NCBI RefSeq assembly: GCF_014646095.1
Contig: NZ_BMMU01000003.1
Location: 434,001-498,000, forward strand
Direction: 5' to 3'
Source of the DNA: Streptomyces lacrimifluminis
Lineage (GTDB): Bacteria > Actinomycetota > Actinomycetes > Streptomycetales > Streptomycetaceae
Length of the DNA: 64,000 bases
In this document: positions 9,856-17,138 of the stretch, piece by piece
How the letters are laid out: the number at the start of each line of letters is the position of its first letter
Position numbering within the stretch: the first letter of the stretch is position 1
Position numbers and translations under genes: made by a program
Notes under the pieces: generated by a model
The model's input: the letters and a program-made list of their open reading frames with translations, nothing else
Databases searched by the model: none
Told to the model about the DNA's origin: nothing

Positions 9856-10356
9856 CTACACGCTCCCCTGTCGCTTGTCCGCAGCGCCGCGACCACCGGG
9901 CGGGGCCGCGGGTTCCTCTTCGTCCTCGTGGATCTCGTCACGGAGCCGGCTCATCGCCGTCGGCCCCTGCGCCACGGAGGTCTCACTGAGCAACGATCCG
10001 AAGATCGAGCCCCAGTCGACCCCCATCCGCTCCGGGACGGTCCCCCGGGCGGACATCCTGGTGAGCGGGTCGAGGGTGTCGATGACCCGGCGCGCCATCT
10101 CGGCACGAGCCGCGTTCGCGGCTTCCAGCACCGACGCGGAGAGCTGTGAGGCGGCCATGTTCCGGTACTTGCCGTCAAGGAACTCCAGGCCCGTCAGTTC
10201 GCCCTTGGCCCCGACCATCACCCGGACGGACCTGTCGCCGGAACGCGCCGTCACCGACGCGGTGTTCAGCTCGCCCTGCACCTTGGCCACGGCTTCTTCC
10301 GTCGCCTTGAGGTGGGCCATCGCCTTGGCCACACGGTCTTCGATCGGCTGACTCAA
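9856..10356 (-). CDS. YbaB/EbfC-like (EspL-like) T7SS-associated protein
   Basis: A 166-residue protein. Residues 1-110 look like a YbaB/EbfC fold: an N-terminal helix (AMAHLKATEEAVAKVQGEL), then strands containing VMVGAKGELTGLEF, then a long helix ending in ARRVIDTLDPL. The C-terminal tail is acidic and proline-rich. The TTG at 10356 is chosen because GAGGAGACCGAG precedes it; a longer frame extends upstream with poor coding character. YbaB-like proteins are known in mycobacterial ESX loci (EspL), where they stabilise substrates, so a chaperone-like role for the neighbouring substrates is more likely than nucleoid binding. The next gene starts 2 nt after the stop. Confidence 0.75.
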   Translation of the reverse strand: MSQPIEDRVAKAMAHLKATEEAVAKVQGELNTASVTARSGDRSVRVMVGAKGELTGLEFLDGKYRNMAASQLSASVLEAANAARAEMARRVIDTLDPLTRMSARGTVPERMGVDWGSIFGSLLSETSVAQGPTAMSRLRDEIHEDEEEPAAPPGGRGAADKRQGSV

Positions 10357-10432
10357 CTCGGTCTCCTCACTGGTTCGATGGGGCTGTCGGGCGGTGCCGG
10401 GCTGTCGGGCAGAAGGACGGCAGGACAACCGG

Positions 10433-13400
10433 TCAGCGCCCCAGGGCCTGGGGCGCGCCGCCCTCGTCGGTGCCCCACACGTCCTCGTCCTCCGGCAGCC
10501 ACGTGGTGCGCTCCCGGTCACTGCTCTCCGTCTGCTGTCCGCCGCCTCCCGCACCGGGCATGCCACCCATCGGCGGCATGAAGGGCGTGTTGCTGGAGGT
10601 CTGCTGCGTGGCCCTCGGGACCACGCTGTGTTCCTCTCCCTCGATGGTCGGCGTGGGCGCTCTGCCGGAGCGGGCGACAGCGGGCTCGATGACGTTCCGG
10701 ACCCGCTCACCGGTTCCCCCGCCCTCGCCTCCCCCGCCCCGCATCATCGGCGGCATCATCGGCGACCCCGAGCCCCCGGTCGAACCGTTGGACGCGGAGG
10801 CGAGGCTCCCGTCGCTCTGCGGGCGCCCCAGCGCGGACGTCAGATCGTCCCCGTTGTAGAGGTTGTCGTTGAACACGGAGGAATAGGCCGAGCCGGCACC
10901 CGACGTGTCGTAGCCCGAGAGGTCGGGGGGCTGTGGGAGGTCCGCGATGCGCTGGCGGATCAGCTCGTCGATGTCCTTGTCGGCGGAGCCGGCCGTCCGG
11001 TCGTACTCGGCCTGGATGTCACCCATGCGCTGGTCGTACTCGGCTCGGGCGTCCCGCCGTGCCTGCTCCGCGTCCGTACGGGCCTGCTGCCGGTCCTCCT
11101 CTGCCGCCGCCTTCTCGTCCTCGTACCTGTCCTTGGCGTCGGCCTCGGCGTCGTCGGCCTGCTGGACGGCGTCCTGCTCGGTCGCGTCGATCTCCGCGAT
11201 CCGGCGGTCGTACTCGTCGCGGGCCGTCTGCTCGTCGGCGCCGGCGGCTATCTCACGGTCGTATTCCTGCCGTGCTTCCGTCCGGTCTGCCTCGGCCTCC
11301 TGCTTTGCCTGCTCCCGCTGCTCCTGGGCCTGGGCCTTCTCCCGCTCGTACTCCTGCTTCGCCTCCGCCTGCTGCCTGTCGGCTTCCTTCTCGGCAGCCG
11401 CGCGCTCCGCGCGGGCCTCGGCCTTCTCCTGCTCGTAGTTCGCCTGCGCGTCGGCCTTGGCCTGGTCGGCGTCCTCCCTGGCCTGCAACTGCTCCTGTAC
11501 GGACTCGCGCCGGGCCTGTTCCCTCTCCGCGTCCGCGTCGGCCTTGGCCTCTTCCTGAGCCTGCTTGGCCTCGGCCCGGTCCTGCTCGTTCTGGGCGAGT
11601 GCCTGCTCCCGCTCCTTCTCGGCCTCCGCCTTCGCCGCCTCCTGCTCCGCCTTGGCAGCGGCCTTCTCCGCGGTCGCCTCTGCCTTGGCCTCCTCCTGGG
11701 CCTTCTTCGCCTCGGCCTTCTCGGCGGCCTGCTCGGCCTTGGCCTCTTCCTTCTCCTTCTCCGCTTCCGCCTTCGCTTCGGCCTGCTCCGCCTTGGCAGC
11801 GGCCTTCTCCGCCGTCTGCTCCGCCTTCGCCTCTTCCTTCTCCTTCTCCGCCTCCGCCTTCGCTTCGGCCTGCTCCGCCTTGGCCTCCGCCTTCTCCTTC
11901 TCCTGCTCCTCCCGCTGCTTCTTCGCCTGCGCGAGAGCGATTGCCTGCTGCGCGGCAGCGTCGGCCCTGGCATCTGCCTGAGCCTGCTTGGCCTCGGCGC
12001 GGTCCTGGTCGTTCTGCGCCTTGGTCTCGGCCTTCTCCTTCTCCGCCTCCGCCTTCGCTTCGGCCTGCTCCGCCTTGGCAGCGGCCTTCTCCGCCGTCTG
12101 CTCCGCCTTCGCCTCTTCCTTCTCCTTCTCCGCCTCCGCCTTCGCTTCGGCCTGCTCGGCCTTCGCCTCCGCCTTCTCCGCCTCCGCCTCCCTCTTGGCC
12201 TCTTCCTTGTCCTTCGCGGCCTCCGCCTTGGCCTCTTCCTTCTCCTTCCTCGCTTCCTCCCTGTCCTTGTCCGCCTGGGCCTTGGCCTCCTCCTTGTCCT
12301 TCCTGGCTTCCTCCCTGTCCTTCGCGGCCTCCGCCTTGGCCTCTTCCCTGTCCTTCCTCGCTTCCTCCCTGTCCTTGTCCGCCTCCCTCTTCGCCTCTTC
12401 CCTGTCCTTCCTGGCTTCCTCCCTGTCCTTGTCCGCCTCCGCCTTGGTCTCGTCCCTTTCCTTCTTCGCGTCGATTTTCTCCTTGTCCGCCTCCGTCTTC
12501 GTCGAGATTTCCGAAAGCGAGCGACTGTCCTTGTCGGTCAATTTGGTGTCGAAGGCGTCCTGAGCCACGTCCAGGGCCTTTTTGATGGCGGCGATGGCAT
12601 CGGATCCGGCCGCGGCGAGCCAGTCCTTCACGGACTGATCCCACCGGCGAACGGCCTCTGCACCTATTTTCTTCCACGTCTCCATATCGCTGGGCGGGCC
12701 ATAGGACACACCATCGATCGAAATCGTGTTCGCGAAACCCTCCAGCGCGACCACTACGTTTCGATAGGTGCGGCCCGAGGATATGGTCTGGATATCAGTT
12801 TTAGCGTACTGGGTATCAAGAAGAGTGAACCTGGCATCCTGCAACATGTCGTACAGCCAGCGCTGCGGATTACTGGTGGCCTTCCACACCTGCCACTTGG
12901 ACTCAAGGATCTGCGCCTGGTTGTAGAGCTCCCACTGGGCGGCGGCGAGAGCCTGGCCGGGGCCGGACCTCACTATCTGGCCGTCGATGGTCTCGGAGGC
13001 GCTGTCGGCGTCACCCTCGTTGATCTGGTCGGCGTATCCCTCGTAGTTCCTTGCCAGCTTGTGGATGAGCTCCTTGAAAACGGCCGCCGAGGTGCCGTCC
13101 CAGGACTGACTGCCCTCACCGATTTCCCCGTTGTCCCATTTCTCGATGGTGACGGAGCTCTCCTGGAAGAACTTGACGGCCCGGTCGAACGACTTGGCCG
13201 TTTCGGTGAAGGACACCAGGTCGACGTAGGCGTCGTCGGGCACGGGAGTGCCGGAGTGGCTGAAGCCGTGGGTGTTGTAGAACGTGGTCAACTGCCGGAG
13301 GGCGGCCACAGAGCCGTGGACATACCGGCTCAGGAGGGCGTTGTCCCACTTGACGGCCTCCCCGTCCTTGTTCCAGCCGCCCTTGTCCTTCAGGACTTTG

Positions 13401-13780
13401 CTCGTGTGCTCGCCGCCCCCGATCACGTCGTCCCCGCTCGGCGGAGCCTTCCCTACCGTGCCCAGGAGGGTGATGTGCGCCCGGTAGCTGGAAAGCTGCG
13501 TCCCCGCGTCCGAGTCATCCGCATTGTGATAGGAGCGGTAGAACGGAATGATGAAGTCGGTGTTGAGCTGTTGCCAACCGCCCGAGGACACGAAACCGGG
13601 GACAGGGGCCGGACCGCCCACCCGATCCAGCCGGACATGCATCAGCGGGATCCCGTCGTTCCCCTTCAGAGTGTCGAACACCTTGGCCCGGTCGCCCAGG
13701 TCATAGCCGGTGAGCATGCCGACCGCTATTTTCCAGTTGTCGTCATTATTGTTTCCGACGTCTTTCGGTTCGGCCATCAC
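10433..13780 (-). CDS. Large T7SS-locus protein with a charged coiled-coil core
   Basis: A 1115-residue protein, possibly of the AAWKG-type family found in Streptomyces ESX loci (the name is tentative). Residues 1-425 form a mixed globular part with NWKIAVGMLTGYD near the start and SQSWDGTSAAVFKELI near residue 225, a WxG turn between helices. Residues about 427-930 are a repetitive Lys/Glu/Ala/Arg/Asp stretch with units such as KDREEARKDREEAK and EKAAAKAEQAEAKAEAEKEK, predicted to be a very long coiled coil or single helix. The last 190 residues are Gly/Met/Pro-rich with MMPPMMRGGGG. Start codons are GTG (13780) then ATG (13777), with GGAG upstream. The first 400 codons contain many codons unusual for Streptomyces (ATA, CTT, AAA, ACT). 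It is a probable substrate or a structural component at the cell surface. Confidence 0.7.
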   Translation of the reverse strand: MMAEPKDVGNNNDDNWKIAVGMLTGYDLGDRAKVFDTLKGNDGIPLMHVRLDRVGGPAPVPGFVSSGGWQQLNTDFIIPFYRSYHNADDSDAGTQLSSYRAHITLLGTVGKAPPSGDDVIGGGEHTSKVLKDKGGWNKDGEAVKWDNALLSRYVHGSVAALRQLTTFYNTHGFSHSGTPVPDDAYVDLVSFTETAKSFDRAVKFFQESSVTIEKWDNGEIGEGSQSWDGTSAAVFKELIHKLARNYEGYADQINEGDADSASETIDGQIVRSGPGQALAAAQWELYNQAQILESKWQVWKATSNPQRWLYDMLQDARFTLLDTQYAKTDIQTISSGRTYRNVVVALEGFANTISIDGVSYGPPSDMETWKKIGAEAVRRWDQSVKDWLAAAGSDAIAAIKKALDVAQDAFDTKLTDKDSRSLSEISTKTEADKEKIDAKKERDETKAEADKDREEARKDREEAKREADKDREEARKDREEAKAEAAKDREEARKDKEEAKAQADKDREEARKEKEEAKAEAAKDKEEAKREAEAEKAEAKAEQAEAKAEAEKEKEEAKAEQTAEKAAAKAEQAEAKAEAEKEKAETKAQNDQDRAEAKQAQADARADAAAQQAIALAQAKKQREEQEKEKAEAKAEQAEAKAEAEKEKEEAKAEQTAEKAAAKAEQAEAKAEAEKEKEEAKAEQAAEKAEAKKAQEEAKAEATAEKAAAKAEQEAAKAEAEKEREQALAQNEQDRAEAKQAQEEAKADADAEREQARRESVQEQLQAREDADQAKADAQANYEQEKAEARAERAAAEKEADRQQAEAKQEYEREKAQAQEQREQAKQEAEADRTEARQEYDREIAAGADEQTARDEYDRRIAEIDATEQDAVQQADDAEADAKDRYEDEKAAAEEDRQQARTDAEQARRDARAEYDQRMGDIQAEYDRTAGSADKDIDELIRQRIADLPQPPDLSGYDTSGAGSAYSSVFNDNLYNGDDLTSALGRPQSDGSLASASNGSTGGSGSPMMPPMMRGGGGEGGGTGERVRNVIEPAVARSGRAPTPTIEGEEHSVVPRATQQTSSNTPFMPPMGGMPGAGGGGQQTESSDRERTTWLPEDEDVWGTDEGGAPQALGR
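11000..12500 (-). repeat. Coding repeat array of the coiled-coil core
   Basis: Within the 1115-aa protein the DNA consists of short, near-identical blocks encoding (K/R)(D/E)REEA(K/R) and EKAEAKAEQAEAKAE heptad-like units. One longer block, encoding EAKAEQTAEKAAAKAEQ, appears at about 11790-11900 and again at about 12060-12170 with only a few changes. Length polymorphism by slippage or recombination would be expected here. Confidence 0.75.
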
Positions 13781-13848
13781 CGTGCTCCACAGGCTCGTAC
13801 AAGGGAAATGAAACGCTGGTCCTGCTCCGGGCCACCCCAGGACACGGC

Positions 13849-14292
13849 CTAGTCCTTCGAGTCACCACCGGATCCTCCGGAATCACCGTCGACGTCCTCG
13901 AAGATGTCCATGAAATCGTCCAGGGATATCTTTTCCAGATTCATCCCCTGCACTTTGTTCAGCTCGGTGATGGTTTCCCGCAACGCTTCCTGGAGATCCT
14001 CGAAAAGAGCCGTCTGCTCTTGCAGAATGCGGAAGACCTCGCCCGCAGACTTCTGGATCACCTCGTTCAGCTTGGCCGCTTTGCCCTCGCCGATGGCCAT
14101 GGTGCCGAGGATGAGGGGCTTCGCGGCCACGAGCTCGGTGTTCTCGTCAGTTCCCTTGGAGATGACCGAGATCGCATCACCCTCGTTCACGTCATCCACG
14201 AGCATGGCTGCCAGCGCCGCCGCGAATTCCAGGACGTGGTTCTCCCTGAACTTCTTGAGAAATGCGCTGTCAAGGACCGTGACATCGGCCAC
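13849..14292 (-). CDS. Small acidic T7SS-locus protein, unknown family
   Basis: A 147-residue protein starting at GTG with AAGGGG at good spacing. It is mostly helical (KKFRENHVLEFAAALAAMLV; LNEVIQKSAGEVFRILQEQ) and ends in a flexible tail of Asp, Gly and Ser after a short DDFMDIFEDVDGD segment. It has no WxG motif, signal peptide or membrane segment. It lies between the WXG100 pair and the large coiled-coil gene on the same strand, so it is probably a locus-specific chaperone or small substrate. I do not recognise the family. It contains several codons that are rare in streptomycetes, such as ATA and GAA. Confidence 0.7.
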   Translation of the reverse strand: MADVTVLDSAFLKKFRENHVLEFAAALAAMLVDDVNEGDAISVISKGTDENTELVAAKPLILGTMAIGEGKAAKLNEVIQKSAGEVFRILQEQTALFEDLQEALRETITELNKVQGMNLEKISLDDFMDIFEDVDGDSGGSGGDSKD

Positions 14293-14370
14293 GTCGTTCC
14301 CCTTCCGTGCGGCATCGGGACCGGAGCGGTCCCGCCCACCGGGCTTCCGAGAGATCTGAGGTCATACGCA

Positions 14371-14440
14371 GGGCGCCGTCGGCCTCAACTTCTCCGGGCG
14401 TTGGCGGCGGCGCCCGGAACAGCTGAGGCCGACGGCGCCC
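14371..14440 (-). terminator. Nested perfect inverted repeat between WXG100 genes and downstream effector genes
   Basis: Positions 14371-14387 pair perfectly with 14424-14440 (17 bp, all Watson-Crick). Inside the loop, 14394-14400 pairs with 14411-14417 (7 bp). No strong U-run follows on the minus strand. It sits between the stop of the second WXG100 gene and the start of the 147-aa gene, with coding on both sides in the same direction. A partial terminator, attenuator or mRNA 3'-end stabiliser would fit. Confidence 0.65.
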
Positions 14441-14522
14441 GGTGGCTCTCCGCCCGTCCCCGCCCGGTGTCCTCCCGTGCCGTCGTGCACGGGGAAGGCG
14501 TGAGACAGCCGTTTCGCACAGG

Positions 14523-14843
14523 TCAGCGGCTGCCGATCCGGATCTCACCCCACCGCTGCGTGCGGCTCCGCTCCGAGTGCCGGTAGCCGGCGGAGATCTC
14601 GTTCAGCAGTCCGGAGTGGTTGTGGAGCAGGGTCCTGATGTTGGCGACGGCGCCGTCCCATTTCGTCTGCACGTCGGTGTAGACGTCCCGGTCGTCACCG
14701 ATCCAGCTCTCCTTGAGCTCGGCCAGATCCATGTTCATCTGGTCGATGATGGCGGCAATGGCCTGCGACTGCTCCTGCATGTCGTCCACCGAGGCCTCGG
14801 CGGAGTTGTAGTCGACATAGATATAGCCTTCGCTGAAGTCCAT
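14523..14843 (-). CDS. esxA: WXG100 (ESAT-6-like) protein
   Basis: A 106-residue helical hairpin: an N-terminal helix (SAEASVDDMQEQSQAIAAII), the turn ESWIGDDRDVY carrying the W-x-G motif, then a second helix (VANIRTLLHNHSGLLNEI). It starts at ATG 14843, 44 nt after the preceding WXG100 stop, as in esxBA pairs. WXG100 proteins form dimers secreted by ESX systems and help substrate export. The C-terminal tail is basic (RTQRWGEIRIGSR), which is unusual. The A/B assignment is by position only. Confidence 0.85.
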   Translation of the reverse strand: MDFSEGYIYVDYNSAEASVDDMQEQSQAIAAIIDQMNMDLAELKESWIGDDRDVYTDVQTKWDGAVANIRTLLHNHSGLLNEISAGYRHSERSRTQRWGEIRIGSR

Positions 14844-14887
14844 CAGAATCCTCGATTTCGCCGCAGGTGCGATGGGTGTGAAGCCGG

Positions 14888-15262
14888 TCAGGCGTTGGGG
14901 TTGGTGCCGCCCTGGACGCCGTCCGTGTTGTATCCGTTGAGCTCGTCGAAAACCCGCGTGGACCTCGAGTACTCCTGGTCGATCGCCTCCGCCGAGGAAC
15001 CCTGCACCAGACCTTGCTCCGAGAGCGTGTTGTTGAGCTCGTCGACCATCCGGTCCAGATTGATCAGGATGGTGTCGACGTGCCCGTCCCACTGCTCCAG
15101 CAACGACTTGAACTTCCCGCCGTCCTGGCCCTGGTACTTGGTCGAGAGATCCGCGGCGGTGTTCTGGACGCCCTGCTGACGTTGCTGGATGGCGGAGAAC
15201 GCCTGCTCCAGCACCCTGATTCCGTCGCGGGTCGCCCGTTCTTCGGACTGCTGCATGGCCAT
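14888..15262 (-). CDS. esxB: WXG100 (ESAT-6-like) protein, first of the pair
   Basis: A 124-residue protein with LEQWDGHVDTILINL giving the W-x-G turn between two helices. The C-terminal extension contains EYSRSTRVFDEL, which could serve as a YxxxD/E-like export signal (Y-S-R-S-T, imperfect). The start is ATG 15262, preceded by AAAGGAAA; a longer upstream frame reaches 15349 but lacks coding character. It is the first gene after a 372-nt gap that probably holds the promoter. Confidence 0.85.
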   Translation of the reverse strand: MAMQQSEERATRDGIRVLEQAFSAIQQRQQGVQNTAADLSTKYQGQDGGKFKSLLEQWDGHVDTILINLDRMVDELNNTLSEQGLVQGSSAEAIDQEYSRSTRVFDELNGYNTDGVQGGTNPNA

Positions 15263-15634
15263 GGGGGAATTTCCTTTCGGCGACAACCACCGAGCTGTGG
15301 ACCTCATTACCACTTGCGGGCAGACAAGTTGGCCCCCGCGGTCACTCACCGACTCACCGGGACATGAGATGCCGAGATGCTAAGCAGGCGGCAACTTGTT
15401 TGGCAATCTTCCGCCGAGCCATCACGCCACCCCGAACCACGATCCCCAAATGCTCGATTGAGCAGGAATCCGAATTCGCGCCGCTCAGCTGAGCAGCGGC
15501 ATATTTCCATCCGGACAGACCGGGCATTACTCCGCGCCCCGCGGTACGACCGTTCACCTGGACTCAACCCGAAGTGACGGTGGAGAAGCGCAGAGTTTTT
15601 CCGCGCGGGGATTCACCGCCGGGCGACTTGTCCC
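15263..15634. other. Intergenic region between eccB and the WXG100 pair
   Basis: 372 nt without a convincing gene. It contains the candidate promoter above and a perfect 12-bp palindrome GCTCAGCTGAGC at 15483-15494, near the eccB end. AT content is visibly higher than in the neighbouring genes. Confidence 0.6.
15377..15406 (-). promoter_or_regulatory. Candidate vegetative promoter for the WXG100 operon
   Basis: On the minus strand TTGCCA (15401-15406) and TAGCAT (15377-15382) are separated by 18 nt, a fair match to principal-sigma hexamers, 115 nt upstream of the WXG100 start. No experimental support is available from sequence. Confidence 0.35.
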
Positions 15635-17122
15635 CTATGCCCCGCTGTTCTCCGGACACCTCAGTGTCACCCGTGCCTCCCCGGAGGAGGCCGCCTCGGG
15701 CGTGAGGTCCGGGCCGCTCGGCAGCATGTTCAGCATCGGCGAAGGCATGGTCCGCGCCTCGACACCTTCGTAGCCCAGTGCCTTCACGCCCTCCTGGGAC
15801 AGCAGCCGGTACTTCACACCCTCGTCCGTCACCAGGTACGTCGTGTCGCCCAGTGCGCTGCCGCCCGCGCCCAACGCCCTGACCAGCGCGCCCTTTCCGG
15901 CTTCTACGGCGATGGCGTCGACCTTCAGACACCCCGGGACGACCTCGGGGGCCGGTGGCAGCACGGCCCGGGGCAGAGCACTCTCGGGCAGGAGGGACGT
16001 GCCCACCCGCACGCCGCTCTTCGTCGAGTCGACTGCCGCGCACGCGACGGAGCCCGCGGCGACGGCGACCGCCCCCGGCGGCTCCTGCGGCAGCCTCGCC
16101 GAGCTCGCCGCCAAGTCCTCGGCCCCCGGGGCGAGATGCTCGGTCAGCGCGTCGGCCCCGAGTGTCGCCACGGTCGCGGCGGCTCCCCCGTACGCCTCCG
16201 CACGGGTCCGGGGGTCACCGAGCAGAAGGGCCGCGCCGGTCGCCGTCAACGGGACCAGACCCTCCCGTTGGAGCACGTGGTAGCGGGGCTCCGAACCCGG
16301 CACGTCGACCCGGAAGACCTGACCGGTTCTCGTGCTCCGGCCCGCCAGCGCAGGTCCGTTCGCGCCTCGGCCCGGCACCTTCACCGGCGCCAGATCCGGT
16401 CCCTGGGGGAAGGCGTCGAGGAACGCGACCGCCACGGGGCGGGGGGTGACGTCCCCGTAGCCCAGGGCCTCGGCAGCGTTCGCCGCCTTGTCCAGGCGCA
16501 GCCGGCTGCCCTGCCACAACAGATACGTGGTGCCGTCGGGTCCGACGACCAACAGACCGTCCGTTGTGCCCAGTTGCCGTCCGCCCGGTACGTTCTGGGG
16601 CGCGTCGGAGCCGAGGACGAGCGCCGTGGTCGCGGTGACGACACCCGTGGTCCTCGGGACGAGGCCGGAACACACCAGCCACGGCTCGCTGCCCAGGTCA
16701 CCGGCGGCCGGCAGTGCCTCGGGGCCGTCCGGGATGCCGATGGGCGTCCCGTGCGGTGTGCCGGCGAGCGAGGAGGTCCCCACCGTGGTGACGCCGAGGT
16801 CACCGCCGGCTATCAACTGGGCCGACGCGTAGTTGCGTACGGGGTGCAGCCGTCCGTCCAGGTACAGGTAGCGCGCCCCTGTCTGTTTGTCGACGATGAG
16901 GTCCTGGGACGTACGCCAGGAGTCGTTCCCGCCCGGTTTGATGAGCCCGAAGACGAAGGCCCCGGCGCACACCAGCACGGCGATGACCACGCCTATCGCG
17001 GCGCCGCGGTTGGTCCTGCCCAACGGGCTCTCCGGGTCGTCGGGCTCGGACCTCAGCATGGCCGAGGCGAGTCTCCCCATGATGAAGAGATGCGCCTGTA
17101 CCTGGTCTCGCTTGCTGTGCAT
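15635..17122 (-). CDS. eccB: Type VII secretion protein EccB
   Basis: A 495-residue protein. It begins MHSKRDQVQAHLFIMGRLAS, typical of EccB, followed by one transmembrane segment at residues 40-61 (AAIGVVIAVLVCAGAFVFGL). The extracytoplasmic part contains the repeated substrate-like motif of EccB (QTGARYLYLDGRLHPVRNYA; DGTTYLLWQGSRLRLDKA; GVKYRLLSQEGVKALGY). EccB is a core ESX membrane component whose large outer domain is thought to contact the cell wall or pore. The start lies 16 nt after the eccD stop with GGGAG upstream, so the two form an operon. Length is normal for the family. Confidence 0.92.
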   Translation of the reverse strand: MHSKRDQVQAHLFIMGRLASAMLRSEPDDPESPLGRTNRGAAIGVVIAVLVCAGAFVFGLIKPGGNDSWRTSQDLIVDKQTGARYLYLDGRLHPVRNYASAQLIAGGDLGVTTVGTSSLAGTPHGTPIGIPDGPEALPAAGDLGSEPWLVCSGLVPRTTGVVTATTALVLGSDAPQNVPGGRQLGTTDGLLVVGPDGTTYLLWQGSRLRLDKAANAAEALGYGDVTPRPVAVAFLDAFPQGPDLAPVKVPGRGANGPALAGRSTRTGQVFRVDVPGSEPRYHVLQREGLVPLTATGAALLLGDPRTRAEAYGGAAATVATLGADALTEHLAPGAEDLAASSARLPQEPPGAVAVAAGSVACAAVDSTKSGVRVGTSLLPESALPRAVLPPAPEVVPGCLKVDAIAVEAGKGALVRALGAGGSALGDTTYLVTDEGVKYRLLSQEGVKALGYEGVEARTMPSPMLNMLPSGPDLTPEAASSGEARVTLRCPENSGA

Positions 17123-17138
17123 GGTCGCGTTCTCCCGG

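Noticed and set aside
11000..12500. Possible non-coding satellite or CRISPR
   Set aside because: The repeat units keep the reading frame of the coiled-coil protein over 1.5 kb.
10394..13852. Plus-strand Leu-rich open frame across the coiled-coil gene
   Set aside because: Poly-Leu/Arg/Gly is the antisense reading of GAG/AAG/GCC codons in the charged helix; no plausible membrane protein.
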